Origin: Zoroaster sp. YZ-2022
Taxonomy: Eukaryota; Echinodermata; Asteroidea; Forcipulatida; Zoroasteridae
Direction of reading: 5' to 3'
Length of the DNA stretch: 64,000 bases
NCBI GenBank assembly: GCA_029582265.1
Contig: CM055816.1
Coordinates: 79,974,472 to 80,038,471 of the forward strand
Made by a program: the position numbers and the translations under genes
Notes under the pieces: generated by a model
Database searches by the model: none
What the model was told of the DNA's origin: nothing
Seen by the model: the letters and a program-made list of their open reading frames with translations, nothing else
Shown here: in pieces, positions 10,335 to 23,281 of the stretch
Layout: the number at the start of each line of letters is the position of its first letter
Numbering within the stretch: position 1 is the stretch's first letter

Positions 10335-11280
10335 CCACCATTTTAACCCTGTGTTGTGTTATTTCTTTGTGACTGGCAATATTATTCACCTTCAAGTTAA
10401 TTTTGGGAAGATACATACAAATAGAATGTAATAAGTAGGCTTGTCCTGCGCTCCCAATGCAAAATGCATCGTTTTCGTTATGATCTTCATCCTCTTGCTG
10501 TTGATCATTATCTGGGTCAAGATTAGGTTCTCTCAGGTCCTTGCTGATGTTGAACAGAATACAGCAGGCAGTGATGATGTCACAAGCCCTCTCTGGCACA
10601 ATCTGTATTCCATGACCAAGTAGACATCTGAATTTATTCTTAAGCTGCCCGTTCACTTGCTCAATAAGCACTCGTGTGGCAGCATGGGCCCTATAAAAAT
10701 AATAAAGTATGAATAAATACATTAAATAAGAGACCTTTGGCAACGATAGAATTGTTATCTTAATTTTAGTATTTATTTATTTTATTTAATGATTGATTGA
10801 CCCTCTCCCCCGCTTCGGACTTTTTGGGCAGTGCATTGTACCCTGTTATTAAATTATTTCCTAATTCACCTGTTGTATTCTCTCTCCGCATTGGTGTCAG
10901 GATTTGCTAGTGGGGTCATTAACCATGGCTGTACTGGGTAGCCAGAATCGCCCAAGAGGATGCCATGTAGCCTTCCACCTTCAAACAGCTGCCCTATCCG
11001 ACTTGCATGTAGGATGCGGCTATCATGGGTGCTGCCTGGCCACCTTGCTGCTACACTGGTGATCCGACAATTAACATTGCATATAAGTTGGACATTTATG
11101 CTGTGTTTGCCTTTTCGGTTGACATATATGTGTTCATTGTCTCCGAGTTTACATCCATGAATACAAACGTGGGTACCATCTACCACACCAACTAGTTGGG
11201 GGAATCCTGCGATGGTGAAGAAACCTCTCTGCATATCCCGCACTGCTGCTGGGTTTGATGGAAATGAAATGTATTTATTT
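10327..11280 (-). pseudogene. Partial PIF/Harbinger transposase (HARBI1-like), N-terminus missing
   Basis: Two exons, 11280-10870 and 10690-10327, joined in phase (AG|G). The DDE nuclease core is present: first Asp in GVVDGTHVCIHG, second in LLGDSGYPVQPWLMTP, Glu in TRVLIEQVNGQLKNKF, with the family motif RWPGSTHDSRIL. Its role is cutting and moving transposon ends. The N-terminal helix-turn-helix part of HARBI1-type proteins is absent upstream, where repeat DNA begins instead; the upstream exon may have been lost. The 3' end reads into a MITE. It may be the partner of the MADF gene downstream on the same strand, but no shared termini were found. Confidence 0.75.
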
Positions 11281-11289
11281 CTCAAATGA

Positions 11290-11500
11290 CAAAGTTTAAG
11301 AGTAACTCTTCTTACAGGCCTATTAATTTGTCAAAGTGACTAGTTTTAGATAGCCTTTATTGAGTGACTAATTAATTTTTAAGAAGACTAATATATGACT
11401 AAAATAATAAGATCTTTTGACTAATGTACATTTGTTCCTTTGTGACTTCAACTAGTTTTTAATTATTTGATGGTCTGACTAATGTTGCCTCCCTTACGGA
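11290..11500. repeat. GACTAAT-rich block (copy 1)
   Basis: The heptamer GACTAAT or a one-base variant recurs at least five times in about 200 bases (near 11336, 11373, 11387, 11420 and 11476), with ACTAGTTTTA-type spacers. Similar blocks occur at about 31,490-31,590 and 41,630-41,885. It directly abuts a CCATGG-rich minisatellite, as does the 31.5 kb copy. No coding potential. Confidence 0.55.
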
Positions 11501-12190
11501 AATGTCCAATGGCTTTCCCATGGGAATACCATTGGATCCCATTGGATTGCCATGGTGTCTTATGGGATCACCATGGGGTCAAATTGACACAGTGGTGACC
11601 CACATGGGGAAAGCTGGTCACCATTGGGATCACCATGGGGTTTCATTGACACAGTGTGGGCTCACATGGTGAGCCCATGGGACACAGTGGTGACCCACAT
11701 GGGGAAAGCTGATCACCATTGGGATCACCATGGGGTTTGATTGACACAGTGTGGACTCCCATGGTGAGCCCATGAGGGAAACATATCACCTTTGGGATCA
11801 CCATGGGGTTTCATTGACACAGTGTGGGCTCACATGGTGAGCCCATGGGACACAGTGGTGACCCACATGGGGAAAGCTGATCACCATTGGGATCACCATG
11901 GGGTTTGATTGACACAGTGTGGACTCCCATGGTGAGCCCATGGGAGAAACATATCACCTTTGGGATCACCACAGGGTTTCATTGACACAGTGCGGGCTCA
12001 CATGGTGAGCCCATGAGGGAAACATATCACCTTTGGGATCACCATGGGGCTTCATTGACACAGTGGTGACTCACTTTTTGAGCCCATGGGGGAAATCAGA
12101 TCACCATGGTGTAATACAATGTACCTGTTTTCCCAGTCACCATTGTGCCAATGAAACCCCATGGTTATCCCTATTTGAGGTCCGTTCAAG
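11493..12190. repeat. CCATGG-rich minisatellite (copy 1)
   Basis: It starts with CCTTACGGAAATGTCC and then repeats GGGATCACCATGGGGTTT...GACACAGTG blocks of about 80 bp, organised in pairs of about 160 bp, with variants TGAGCCCATGGG and GGGGAAAGCTGATCACC. The array degenerates near 12,120. A related array in opposite orientation lies at 30,890-31,480. Confidence 0.75.
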
Positions 12191-13544
12191 GCACTAAGTA
12201 ATCAAATTATGGAGGAATCATGTACCACGAGTCAATAGTTTCACTACAAATGATCATCATGGGTTTTTAATATGGTGGCACATCCTCCTTGCAGTGAATG
12301 TTGATTTGATGGAAATAACACACATCCCATCACTGGTGGAAGCATACTGCCTTATGTTATCAAATTTAGTTAAGAACTCATCAAATGTACCATTCGGGGT
12401 CGTCTCTAGTCTATAATGAGTTTGCATGAATCTATACCCAAAATATTATCAACACTGGAAACAAGAAGAGGAAAAATGATACCCCTAGCTCTTTTGTCCT
12501 AAAATAATTGTTTAGGTATTTTTTTAAACAAAAAACAAATAATAAAAAAGAAAGTTTGCTTGTTGGTCACACTCACATAAGGAAATGTGGGCTGGGTTCT
12601 TGAATCTGCCTATTGCCTATTAGTTAGTTCCTTTTGAAATAATTTGCTACCATAGGAAACACTAAACTACATGTATAACTTGTTACATGAAAATAATTTA
12701 ATGTCATCAAAACAATCAATGTCCAATTGCCAAATTCTATCCAAAACTAACCAATATTTTCTGAAGTATTTCACATTTATGACTCCAAGCAGTACACTAT
12801 AAAACATCTTCACGTACATGACAATGAGTTTCCACGACATGCATTTTATGTTTTTTTTATTAACTGTTAAAACATTATAAGTTTTGAGGCTTTGCATGGT
12901 TAACATCACAATTTGGAAGTTAGGTAATAACACATCTTCACAGTATAACTGGTAAAAATTGCAAATTTTATTTTACCCTTTTTGAGAATCACCAAGCAAT
13001 TTTAGCAAATCCTTATGCAGTGTACTTTGTTTCACAACTTTCTAAATTAAAATCTGGCTCTGTGCAAATCTAGGTGTTTTCAATTAATTTTGCATTGTTC
13101 TGTGTTACTTTCTTTTGCCACCTTACACATGTAAATTCTGCTCAATTTAGTAAGACTCCTGCTTTCTATGGGGCGTTAGAACAATGATTATAATTTAAAT
13201 TTCATTAAGACTTAATATTATATAAAATTATTTTCTGATGTTATATTTTTAATTTCTATTTTGCTGTGGAGGTACCAAGTTTAGGTAACTATATCATCGA
13301 CACAGTTTACAACATTTTCAAATTGAAATGATGAACTATATAATGTGAGGGTAATTTTACTAAACATTTTATGAAACTTCATCCATGTGCAACCTCACTA
13401 TGAAGTTGACAGATACTGTCACTGTGAGTGCTGCTTTTAGTAGTTCATAGAGGGCTCCTCTCATCTTATATATGCCGATTAATGTTTACTCTATTCTCTA
13501 CAAGCAACAATTTTGGCAAAAGTGACAAAGTGAATTCCTATCAG
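12191..13544. other. AT-rich spacer
   Basis: No gene recognised; an 88-codon minus ORF (12667-12933) is low-complexity and unsupported. Confidence 0.5.
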
Positions 13545-16500
13545 CTAATCATTTTCTACAGTAATAGGAAAAGTGCACGCATAGGTATGTGGAAATTTTA
13601 GATGACACTTCTCAATGAGAATACATAATTTGTCCTTCATAGTAGTAGCATCACAAGCTTCGAGTTCATCAGTTATTCTACTCACTACTTTTATGTGGTC
13701 TGCACTGGCCCCTGTTTGCCTGTCAACTAGAATACTTCTCCTCTCATTTACTAACAGCTCATTATAAAAAACATAGCACTTGTTCTCCACAACACAGAAA
13801 TGTGTTACAACACCATATGATCCATCTTTAAAATTCACAGTGTAGGAATTTCTACGAGTGACTTTGTTGTAGGACTTTGATTGGATCAATGTCCCTTCCA
13901 CCACCACACGATCATAGCAGTCAATAATATTTGGAACTGGATTTTCAAGGAGGGTTTCCAAAGCAAGTCTTTCCTCAAGTGTTACGTTGTTTTTTAACAC
14001 AACCTAGAACAGTAACTCCAGGAGAGATGTGGTATGCCCTCTTTATGGTAACAAGGTCATCTGTCAACGATTTGCAAAACTCATGTACTGTTGACAATTC
14101 ACTAACATAAGTGGATATTAACTTTGGTAGATGTCTCCAGATAGTGAAATTTTCAATTATTTGAAAAGGTACACCTTGAGTACCGTGGAACATTTTGAGC
14201 AATGTTCCATTGTGGGATTCAAAGTGGAAATTAGAGCTTACCCATAATGGTCCCCAGTTCCGCACAGTTGTTACAATATGGAGGAGCTGGTGGACATTGT
14301 ATGTCATGTGCTGCTGTCCATATAATATTTCAACAAACAGTACAAACTTGCGTAACATAATGTCTGCATTGATAAGGTCAGATTCAAATATTGACTCAGA
14401 CAGTAGTAAGGAGATGCTATGTACTAACAATAGCCAGTGCTTCACATATGCTTCCGAGAGCACACCACTCAGACATGGAAGCGAGTAAAAGAGAAGCCAT
14501 GATCGCCATTCTGATCCCTTCCAGAACCGCCTTTGTGAGACAGAACGAGGAGTACGTGATATGGCTCTTGGTGGTTTGATACTCGTTAAGCGGTCATTGA
14601 TCTTATCAACTTGTCTTCCTATGTAATAGTCTTCATCGTGACTTGAGGAGTCTAACCACAGACTGGAAAAATACCTGGTGACTCCAAGCAGTGTATTGTG
14701 TAGATAGTCAACACTAAACCCACTGATGATGTTGAAGGATGTGAGTAAAAGTAGAATCGAAGGACCTTTCACACCACAAATATCTACTTTCTCTCTGCAT
14801 GCCTCTTCAGCCTGATCTACAGTTTGTTGTTGTGTTCTTTCTGGTACAGCTTCTTCTTGGTACGGATACACTTGGACGTGTCCTCTTCCCTTAGCAACAC
14901 GTAGCCCTTGTTGGACACACCATGCACATCCAAACTTCCCGTTATATTGTTTAAACTTCTAAAGAGTGCATCTAGCGACAGCGTCACATGAGCAAATGAG
15001 TGTGAATACTCTTGTCTGAACATTTGTGGCACCTTTAGTCCAGGAGAAGCCGTTCTCAGCAAGGTCATTACATTCATAAACAAAAGGCCTCAAAAACACT
15101 GTGGGATCTGGCTTCCCTTCGCCAAACCACAATCCTGTGAGCAAAACATTGCTCTTCCGGATTTTAGGTGGCAATTCATTGATAATGCACTGCAATGGCC
15201 AAATTGATACATTGGACGACTTGAAGACTGGCACCCCATCAGTGTTCCAAGTTATTGAAATGTTTTCCGATTTCATTAAGTCAGGTACAGATCTATACAA
15301 ATTCCCATCATATATATCTTCAATATTATCTGCATTAATTTTCTGACGTGTGTTTTGGTGGTTGACATAATTTTGTATATCAGGATCATTGAACAGTTCT
15401 TCAAGCTGTGATTTTAATGAGCTGACAATAAAAAAATTACCACCTTTTACAAGGTCACTGCGAGAGCGCCTTTGATCACAGATGCTGCATGTCACTTCCT
15501 GCTCTTCACAGGGACCAATGTACTCTGTACAATTTTCACAGTAGAAATGCAGGTTGACTTTGTTTTTTGAGCTTCCAATTAATTTCTTCAAATGGTGCAA
15601 GGTATTGGGTACACAATTGTTTTGACCTATTATGGTCTCAATCAATTGCAAGAGGTCAGAAAGAGCTGCCTTTGTGAGCGAATGCCTCAATGCAAAACAG
15701 TAAATCATTGTAACTATTTGGCCCACTGTTATATTAGATCCGTTAAATATTGGCTTATCACTCTCATTGTCCCCAATTCCTTCCTCCTCACCATCTTCTC
15801 CATTGTCCATGTGTTGCTCTTCATGTTCATTGTCATCCATTTCTTCCTCTTCACGATCTTCTCCATTATCCATCGGTAGCTCTTCATGTTCATTGTTATC
15901 TATTTCTTCCTCGGTAAAATCTTCTCCATTGTTGTGTCGTTGTCCATTCTCCGTGGCGTCCTCTTCATGTTCATTTTCATCAGTTTCTTCATCTGCACCA
16001 TCTTCTGCATTGTCCCGAGTATCCTGGCCATCCATGTGTTGCTCCTTTTGACTAACCACAATGTTAAGCTCATCAACTCTGGAGTGATCATCAGATTTTT
16101 GTTCAAATATATCTATGGCATTTTCTTCAACCCTTCGTTGCTCTTTATGTTCCTGGTCACCCTGAAATTGTAAAAGCAAATTGAGAATCATTTGCATTTA
16201 ATAATATTTAGTAAATTTAAAAATAGCCACATTATTGCAGGCCTTTCTGATGTTTTGTCCAATATAGACTCATTATACTTCACGAATATTAATTAGATTT
16301 CATGAATGGTTTTAAGCTAATTGGATGGTGTAACAAAAGAACATAATTTTTAGTGGGACCATGTGAACAATTTCTGCATGTCAGTAAAGAAAATAACCCA
16401 AGCAAAGGTTGCAATCATCTTGTATCATTCATTATGTACCACATGAACACAAACATATTGGCCTACCTCTCCTATTTCCTTGTGTTCCTCTGGGTTTTTA

Positions 16501-16613
16501 TCCCTCAAGTCTTTTTCACTTCTCCAACGGCATTTTGTACGCAATGGAATGGGATCATTCCACAAGTAGCGCTTATAATGGCCTCTGGGCTTAAGTTGAT
16601 TAACATGGCCCAT
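13545..16613 (-). pseudogene. CACTA/EnSpm-like (Transposase_21/DUF4218-like) transposase pseudogene
   Basis: Exon 1 is 16613-16467 (MGHVNQLKPRGHYKRYL...) and joins in phase 0 to exon 2, 16161-13545. Exon 2 opens with repeated acidic motifs (NGEDxEEExxDNEHEE), then a Cys pair zinc region (FYCENC, CSIC), then the family core: ITWNTDGVPVFKSSNVSIWP, LTGLWFGEGKPDP, FTLICSCDAVAR, FGCAWC, GVKGPS, FSVDYLHNTLLGV and HQLLHIV...GPLW. This order is shared by a widespread animal transposon protein family that I associate with the plant TNP2/DUF4218 pair. Two lesions: an in-frame TAG at 14961-14959 (between ARCTL and KFKQYNG) and a one-base shift at a T6 run (13990-13995; A6 on the coding strand). Terminal CACTA repeats were not found. 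Confidence 0.7.
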
Positions 16614-17040
16614 TTTCTTTGATCTGTCACACTACATTGCACCACACTTGTTCTGGAGCCCAGCTAATGTAAATTATAAATGAAAACAGATCACTGCATC
16701 AACAATGGAGATTAAATGCAATACTTTTCCACATAAAATACAATATGCTTGGAAAAACAAAGGTAAGAAAACATCAGAAAAAACAAAACTATGTGTACAT
16801 GCACTCATATTTCTAACAAGTGATATCAAGTATGATCATTGACAATTGATGTTTGACTTGACAATAATTGACAGTCAACAATATTTACTTACGGGCCAAT
16901 CCACAGAAAGTCCAGTGGAATTGGCCCTCAATGGGGCTAGCATTTTATATTTTATAGAAAACATCAAGAGTTGTCATTTAAGACATAACTCGGTCATATG
17001 TTATTCCTTGCATTTGTCATCACTGTCAGTTTGTCAAGTA
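16614..17040. other. Upstream region of the CACTA-like gene
   Basis: AT-rich, with no further coding exon recognised; probable 5' flank of the element. Confidence 0.4.
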
Positions 17041-17840
17041 CATGTAGGCCTGGCCCCATTCATGAAAGTGAGCTATCCCAGAATAACAGATTGTATGCTA
17101 AATGTATCTGCTGGGTAAGGTTACATAATCACAAAGTTTTTGGTTGTAACGTTAATAATTAGCAGAACAAAATTTTAAAAAGAAAAGAAAAATCGCTCCA
17201 TTTTTTTCTACATGTGGGGCTCCAGTGTAGCCCCATTCTTGGGCCAATGCGCTGGACTCCCTCTCTATCCTTGGCCCTAGCGCCACATGTAATGTTACAA
17301 AAAGGGAGCGATTTTTCAAATTTTGATCTGCTATACTAATTATTAGGCCCCTACCATGTAATTGTAAAATTTTGTGATTAACGTTAGGCCTAGCCCGGCC
17401 TAGGTAAGCTTGCCCAAGCCCCAAGCAGACACTTTTGGCATAAAGTTATTGTGAGATCGGTAATTTCGTTGAAATTTAAATTTTATTAATAACTGTTAAA
17501 TTTTAACGTTAAATTTCAAAAATGTTTCGAAAATTTCATGAAAGTGAGATAGGCCTAACGTTAGGCCTAACATTATCCCAGAATAATGGATTTTTATGAC
17601 AAAAGTGTCTGCTTGGGCAAGGTTACCTAATTTTACTAAATTTTGGGTTGTAATCATTAGTAGATCAAAAGAGGGAAAAAAGAAAATTCGCTTCATTTTT
17701 GTACATGTGCCTTGTGGTGCCTAACGTTAACGTTACGGGTCAAGCCAAGGCAGCCAAGGATAAGGAGAGAGTCATCATGGTCATGTGTATTTATTGGCCA
17801 TAACGTTACTCGTTAGAATGGGGCTAATGTTATGCCTAAC
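17041..17840. repeat. Rearranged inverted and direct repeat cluster
   Basis: A block at about 17,061-17,215 (ATCCCAGAATAA ... GGTAAGGTTAC ... AAAGAAAAATCGCTCC) recurs in diverged form at about 17,572-17,710, and part of it is inverted near 17,385-17,440 (AAAAGTGTCTGCTTGGG on minus). Arms containing TAGCCCCATTCT and CTGGACTCCCTC lie at 17,231-17,285, with an opposite-strand counterpart at about 17,740-17,830. The same arm motif forms a hairpin at 53.4 kb. TAACGTTA and TAGGCCTAA motifs are frequent. Confidence 0.55.
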
Positions 17841-18790
17841 GTTACGACTTATGTGTACATTACAATTTCACGTTCCTTGAGGATTGATTAATAATATGTT
17901 TGTAGATTTTTTAACGACTCAAGATATTTATACAAACACCAACCTGCCGTGTAGATTATTCATCGAATCAATCGCCATCATAACTAATATAAATACACAA
18001 CATGGCAGCTGCTAGTGGATCGCGCCCTCTTGAGCTCAACGAATTACGCCAGATACTTGCTGTACGGCCGCCATATTTTCCCCGATTGCAACTTTGACAT
18101 TGGTTGGTAGCAAGCACGCGAGCCAGGAAACGTGACGTCAGATCTTCAGTATAACGTATCCAATGAAACCCCTTAAATGGTATACCAGGAGCCTATATCC
18201 TTGATACAGGCATATGGATATTGGATAAAGACAGGGGACCAGTCTACGCTTCGATGCCGAAAAGTCCACGCAAGCGCACAGGCTAGGCCTGCGCCTAGCC
18301 TGCTAGCTAGCTGAGCGCGCGGGCGGGAATAAGTTTTGTGTTCATTATAAAAGTAACAATTTTGTCAATATAAAAACAATGACATCAAGAGTTTGCCCCA
18401 CCAGTGTGGCGCACTGATGGGGCAAATAAAGAGTAGGCTTAACTTGCTACTGAAAATTTAATTTGTTTTAGTTTGGAGTCAAGCAATTGCATTACATGTA
18501 TTTAGTTAAGCTATAATATAGCCCCTAAAGTAACTCATTGCAGGACTGTAATTGCTGTGTTGCTTTGAAAGTTCCAGCTCACATAACGTTAGATTCATTA
18601 AGGCATTCATGTAACTTATGAGCCTTAAAAAGTACTGACCTGTGAAAACACAGATGTTCACATTCGTCATTATAATATTAAGCAGTCATGTGTATGAATT
18701 TAAAGGCTGAACAGTATATACAGGAGCAATGAAATCATATGAATGTTCACATTTAGTCTGATTCCTTCTTTTTTCTCTCTCTAAGACAAG
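17841..18790. other. Spacer, possibly 5' region of the BEN-type gene
   Basis: Around 18,000-18,350 GC content rises and a CRE-like ACGTGACGTCA occurs near 18,130, which could be promoter sequence. No transcription start can be fixed. Confidence 0.3.
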
Positions 18791-18961
18791 CAAAGCGTAC
18801 TTAAGTTGAAAGAAAACTCTTTCCTTCAAGAGGAGCTTGATTCAGATGTTGAGTTCGGGAGAGGCAACAGGATATCCAAACGAAAGATTTTCTATGATGA
18901 GCAGCAGTCATCAGGTGATACTGATGGGAACGCTCAACACACTCAGCAGCAAATTCATTAA
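18791..18961 (+). CDS. Candidate exon of a BEN-domain type gene
   Basis: After a pyrimidine tract and AAG acceptor, an open frame reads QSVLKLKENSFLQEELDSDV, EFGRGNRISKRKIFYDEQQ and then a Gln-rich end to TAA at 18,959. The VEFGRGxR...K(I/V)FYD motif recalls the segment before the coiled coil in invertebrate BEN proteins, and BEN exons follow on the same strand at 28 kb. A GTGATA at 18,915 could act as donor, but its phase does not match the 28,049 exon, so an exon is missing or the link is wrong. Confidence 0.4.
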   Translation, partial: QSVLKLKENSFLQEELDSDVEFGRGNRISKRKIFYDEQQSSGDTDGNAQHTQQQIH

Positions 18962-20463
18962 GAATTATCGTTGAGTCCCTTATAGTTGGGAAAAAAACGG
19001 CCCTACTACCTGACTTTTACAACTTCTGTCATTAATGGACGGTAGTAGTGCTGTGGTGAATGCCCATGGTAGTCCTGTATGGACAATGTTCTGTACCCCA
19101 AAAAGGTATCCCAAACATGTGGGCAATTCTCCGGTAACAGAATGACGCCCATTCATGACCCAGCCAACTGTTTAGTAATTTCCAAAAGGGGTGTTATTTG
19201 TAGTATATAGACTTTAGTGGGGTTAATAACTACAATGCAAAATAAACTTTGAAATAATATTCCTTTATTGAAAAAAATAACATTCAATCATGGTAACGGA
19301 ATTACGTCAGGGCGGTAACGGCATTACGTATTGCATTTGTACAGGTCTAAAAAAAAATAGCGCTAAATGCAAGGCAAAAACAGTATTAAAAAACACTATT
19401 TTACTTGAATTTCTACATTTAGGCATATCCATTTTGTGTTTTTTATGATATGCAATAATGTTCTCACAAGTACATATCCAATTAATCCAATTAAATCATG
19501 CCAACTTAACAATTTCCAACCAAATTAATGAGCATTTACTACAAGTACTGCCCATAAACACTGTACAAATACATGTACAATAGCATAGTTTTGCATTCAA
19601 ACTAAACATTGTGTCAAATTTTTTAGGAAACTGTTTTTTAAATTTTTTTTATTGAAAAATATGTATTAATTAACATTAAATAAAAGTTTGTCACAGAAGA
19701 TGTCAAAAGTCACAGTTAAAGTCATTGTAACACGAATAAAAACTTGAATATAAGTGCAGTGCAAATCCGTAACCATGGTTACCGTAATTATGTTACCGTA
19801 TTAAAGTACTAAGCAAATGTCCGAAAGTGTTTTTTTTTTTATATATAAAACTTGTAGGGACCTAGGTATATTTAGAAAAAAAACAATGTTGGAATTTTTA
19901 TTTTTATTTTCTTTGCCCAAAATATTACTTTTGTGCATTATTTTGGTCACGGAATTACGTGTGCTTTTCTCACATTTTATTTTTAAATTTTTGGAGAACA
20001 CAAAAAATAATTTTAATTGTTTTACATACAAAAGTAATCTTTGGTACAATGGCTATCTAGACACACAAACATTTATTTTCTCACAAGGCCTCCACTAATC
20101 ACAATGTCCAAGAGACTTAAATTTGAATTGTTATCGAAAGTTACACATTTTCAGACTTACTACACAAAAATCCATATTTCTCACAGAAAACACGGGTTTT
20201 TCGAATTTTAACCACATGGATTGGATTCCCTATGAAATTCTGGTCTAGAATCAATATGAAATATTCCTCTATTGCTAATGTAAATTTTTTTGACAATTTT
20301 TTTTCTCTCCCATGGAGAATTGCCCATGTGCTACCGGTAAAAAACTAAAAAACATGCAGTATATTGAGGTAGTAGGGCTGTTGTCACCACAGCTAGGGGC
20401 AGGGCACATTACAAGTTTATAAAGTAGTCCTATCTATTTAAAAAAAGAAAAAAAAGAACATGT
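18962..20463. other. AT-rich spacer left of transposon A
   Basis: No gene recognised. Repeated short phrases such as GGTAACGGAATTACG occur at about 19,293-19,325, with related sequence near 19,770-19,790 and 19,950. Confidence 0.5.
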
Positions 20464-20491
20464 CGTCGGCTCAGAGCAGAAAGGACTTATA
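20464..20491 (+). repeat. Left terminal inverted repeat of transposon A
   Basis: 28 bases identical to the reverse complement of 27,627-27,654. Confidence 0.9.
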
Positions 20492-21971
20492 AGCCCTATT
20501 CAAATTATTTCAATATTTCGAGAAAATCGACTTTGAAGATTTGCACGGCCCCAACAAATTCAAAATTGAAGTTTGGCATTTAAATTGTTATTTTTGGTAA
20601 ATGGGAGGTCTTTAACTTGCCAATTAACTGTTAATACACATTATGCCTTACTTACTTATTTAATTACAGCTAATTAACAAAATAAGACCTTCTGATATAT
20701 CCAAATATCTAAAACAATTGTGTGACAAAAGGTCTTATAATTTTTAAGTCTTTTTAATATTTCGCCATTTTTCACGAGTGTGTGATAAAAGGTCTTATAA
20801 GCTCATAAGTCCTTTTGACATGACCAAGTAGTGTCAATATTGGTGATAAAGGGTACTTTATCTTCATTGGTCTTGCAGTACAATTTATTGTTGTTTTTTA
20901 CTTCCCTTTATGGAAACCTTAAGAAATAATTACTACAGAGTCGATCGTTAGGAGCTACCCTGAATCCGCCCCTTCCTGTCTGAAGATACCCCTCTCTCTT
21001 AAATTATCCGTTTCCTCTCTATTGCTGTGTGAAAGTGAATGAAATACCAACAGTGTGTTCAATTTTTAAAAACATTTACATCACTTTTTTATTTCAATTT
21101 TCTGGCAGATACAATTTTGCATCATACAACTTATAAAATAACAACGCAACACCTTGAATCACAAAAATTGTTCCACTGGATATATAGTTCATTGTATTCT
21201 TTCAAGTATAAGATTAATTATGTTATTTATGTATAATCATGGACTTCATCATACAATCTATTATCTATGCAGCTGCTTCGAACTAAGGAATAACAACGAA
21301 ATATTATCTTGATTACACATAGTGAATCTGTTTCCGAAAATAATACATGCTAAATACAAAATCTTCTCAAGCAATGTTCTAACATTTTACTTGAAGATTA
21401 ATTTTTATTTTTTAATCCGATGGACGAGGGTGTGTTAAAACAAAAACTGAGTCACATTGTATGTGGACGGCAACTTGTTGACTGTCATATGAATGGCAGT
21501 TTGAGGTATTAAAAATGCATACCAGTAGTGTATAAAACTGACACACGGCCTTAAATTATACAAGTGTTTCATTGTAGTCCGTTCTACCAATTCATTTGAA
21601 CTTATATTAGATTGCTATTATTTATGAGTTAAAAGTAATACCTAACCATGTAGCTATTGCAACATAAATATTCATTTATATTATTTCGGTAACACAGGAC
21701 GGAATTCGTTCAGTTAAAATGCATGATAAATACACAGTCGTCTAAACGAAAGCTTTAGCATTTGTATTTAATTTCAGAATTAATCATTTATGTTAAGGAG
21801 TACATGTATAATTCATTTTTAAATCGTTTCAATGTTATAAAATCAGTCTCCAACAATAGCAGCTGACAATTCATTTTAATGTTGCTATTGTAATAAAAAA
21901 AATAATAATCAAAGCGAATAGTGTAATCAGAATAACATACCTTCACAGTATGTTAACAATGCTCATAATTG

Positions 21972-22321
21972 ATTAATAATATGGACTTATATAGCGCACT
22001 TATCCGGAAACCCGATCAAGGCGCATACATTATTACCCCTGCTCATCAGGCACATAAATCATTCCTGAAACCATCTCAGCTCCCTGGGGAGTATACAGCT
22101 CAATTGCTGCCATTTCGGCGCATAGGGCTAATCAAACACAACATCCAACTCTGCCCTCACAGGTACCCATTTACTCCTGGGAGGAGAGAAGCAATATGGT
22201 AACGTGTCTTGCTCAAGGACATAAGCACCACGGTCGCGGTCGGGGTTCGAACCCATATTCTGACGACTCAGCCATCAGAACACAAATCCGATGCACTAAA
22301 CCGCTCGGCCATGGCACCTCA
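21972..22321 (-). mobile_element. tRNA-derived SINE
   Basis: Read on minus, it starts GGTGCCATGGCCGAGCGGTT, carrying a pol III A box (TGGCCGAGCGG, at 22,312-22,302). A B box GGGTTCGAACC follows at 22,254-22,244. The A-to-B spacing suggests a Leu/Ser-type tRNA ancestor with a long variable arm. A central region (CTTGAGCAAGACACG) precedes a LINE-like tail GTGCGCTATATAAGTCC and a short ATT repeat. No clear target duplication. It is inside transposon A, so it is younger than that insertion or was carried with it. Confidence 0.8.
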
Positions 22322-23281
22322 ACATTAGAAATAAACACAAATTTGTCTCCTGAAGTTCTCACAAACTACAGAACAATAATTTTAAGCAAATTAAAGGTTA
22401 AACAATTGTTTGTAAAATTTGAGTCACAATGACATGTTTAACACATTAACCCTGCTGTGCACGGTGACAATATATATACAAGCACGGTAACACCATGGTA
22501 CTAAATTGGTTAGGTGTGAATAGCGTGCAATAAGTTTGTTTTGGTGAACACACCCTTCTCAAATGGTCTAAACAGACGGATAGAGGCCCTCTAGACCCCA
22601 AAAAACTTGAACAATTTCAAGCCAAAAAATAATTTTATACATGCCCAAGTGTTTTATATGGGCGAGCACACACAAAACCTTCAAAAAAATAAGTTGTTAC
22701 CCAAATCCACATTTTTGGCACTGCTGAAAGCAGGGAAAATAGGGAACTTGTGATGTTTGAGAATTTTTTTTACCTGAACATGGCAGAGTAAACAACAAAT
22801 GTTTACAACCGTACTAAATAATTTAGAGCCATGGCTCACCGCAGGGTTTAAGGAATGTCTATGGTTGATTAGTTTATATTCAAATCAAATTGAAGATGGT
22901 GTGTCAAAACCACAGTAAAAAGGAGTTGTCTTTTTGTTCACAAACATGCAAACTGTCACACTTTCAAAAGGCATGGTAGTTTGTAAGTACATGCACTTAA
23001 ATAAAGTTATGAGATTGACACACAACAAACCTAATTCAGGAATATAAATTTAACTATCGATACATTTCAACAAACATTAAAGAATACATTTTGCACACAT
23101 CAACAAATGCAATCATCACTAAATTTCAACAAACATCAACGACTTTCTTCACAGATATTAATAGTTTAATGTACCATTTTCAACAAACTTCAATGGTTCA
23201 TTTTGTATAACTAAAGATAGTCGCATTTCCGTATTTGCAATACTTTTGCAGCAGTATCAGCTCCTACAAAGGAAAGGTACA
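22322..23281. other. Non-coding interior of transposon A
   Basis: Contains several TTTCAACAAAC-type phrases at about 23,065-23,195; no ORF of note. Presumed 3' flank of the transposase. Confidence 0.5.

Noticed and set aside
13380..13420. CACTATGAAG as a CACTA terminal repeat of the 13.5-16.6 kb element
   Set aside because: No matching inverted end was found on the other side.
15767..16051. Plus-strand Ser-rich ORF
   Set aside because: Antisense of the acidic repeat region of the CACTA-like transposase.
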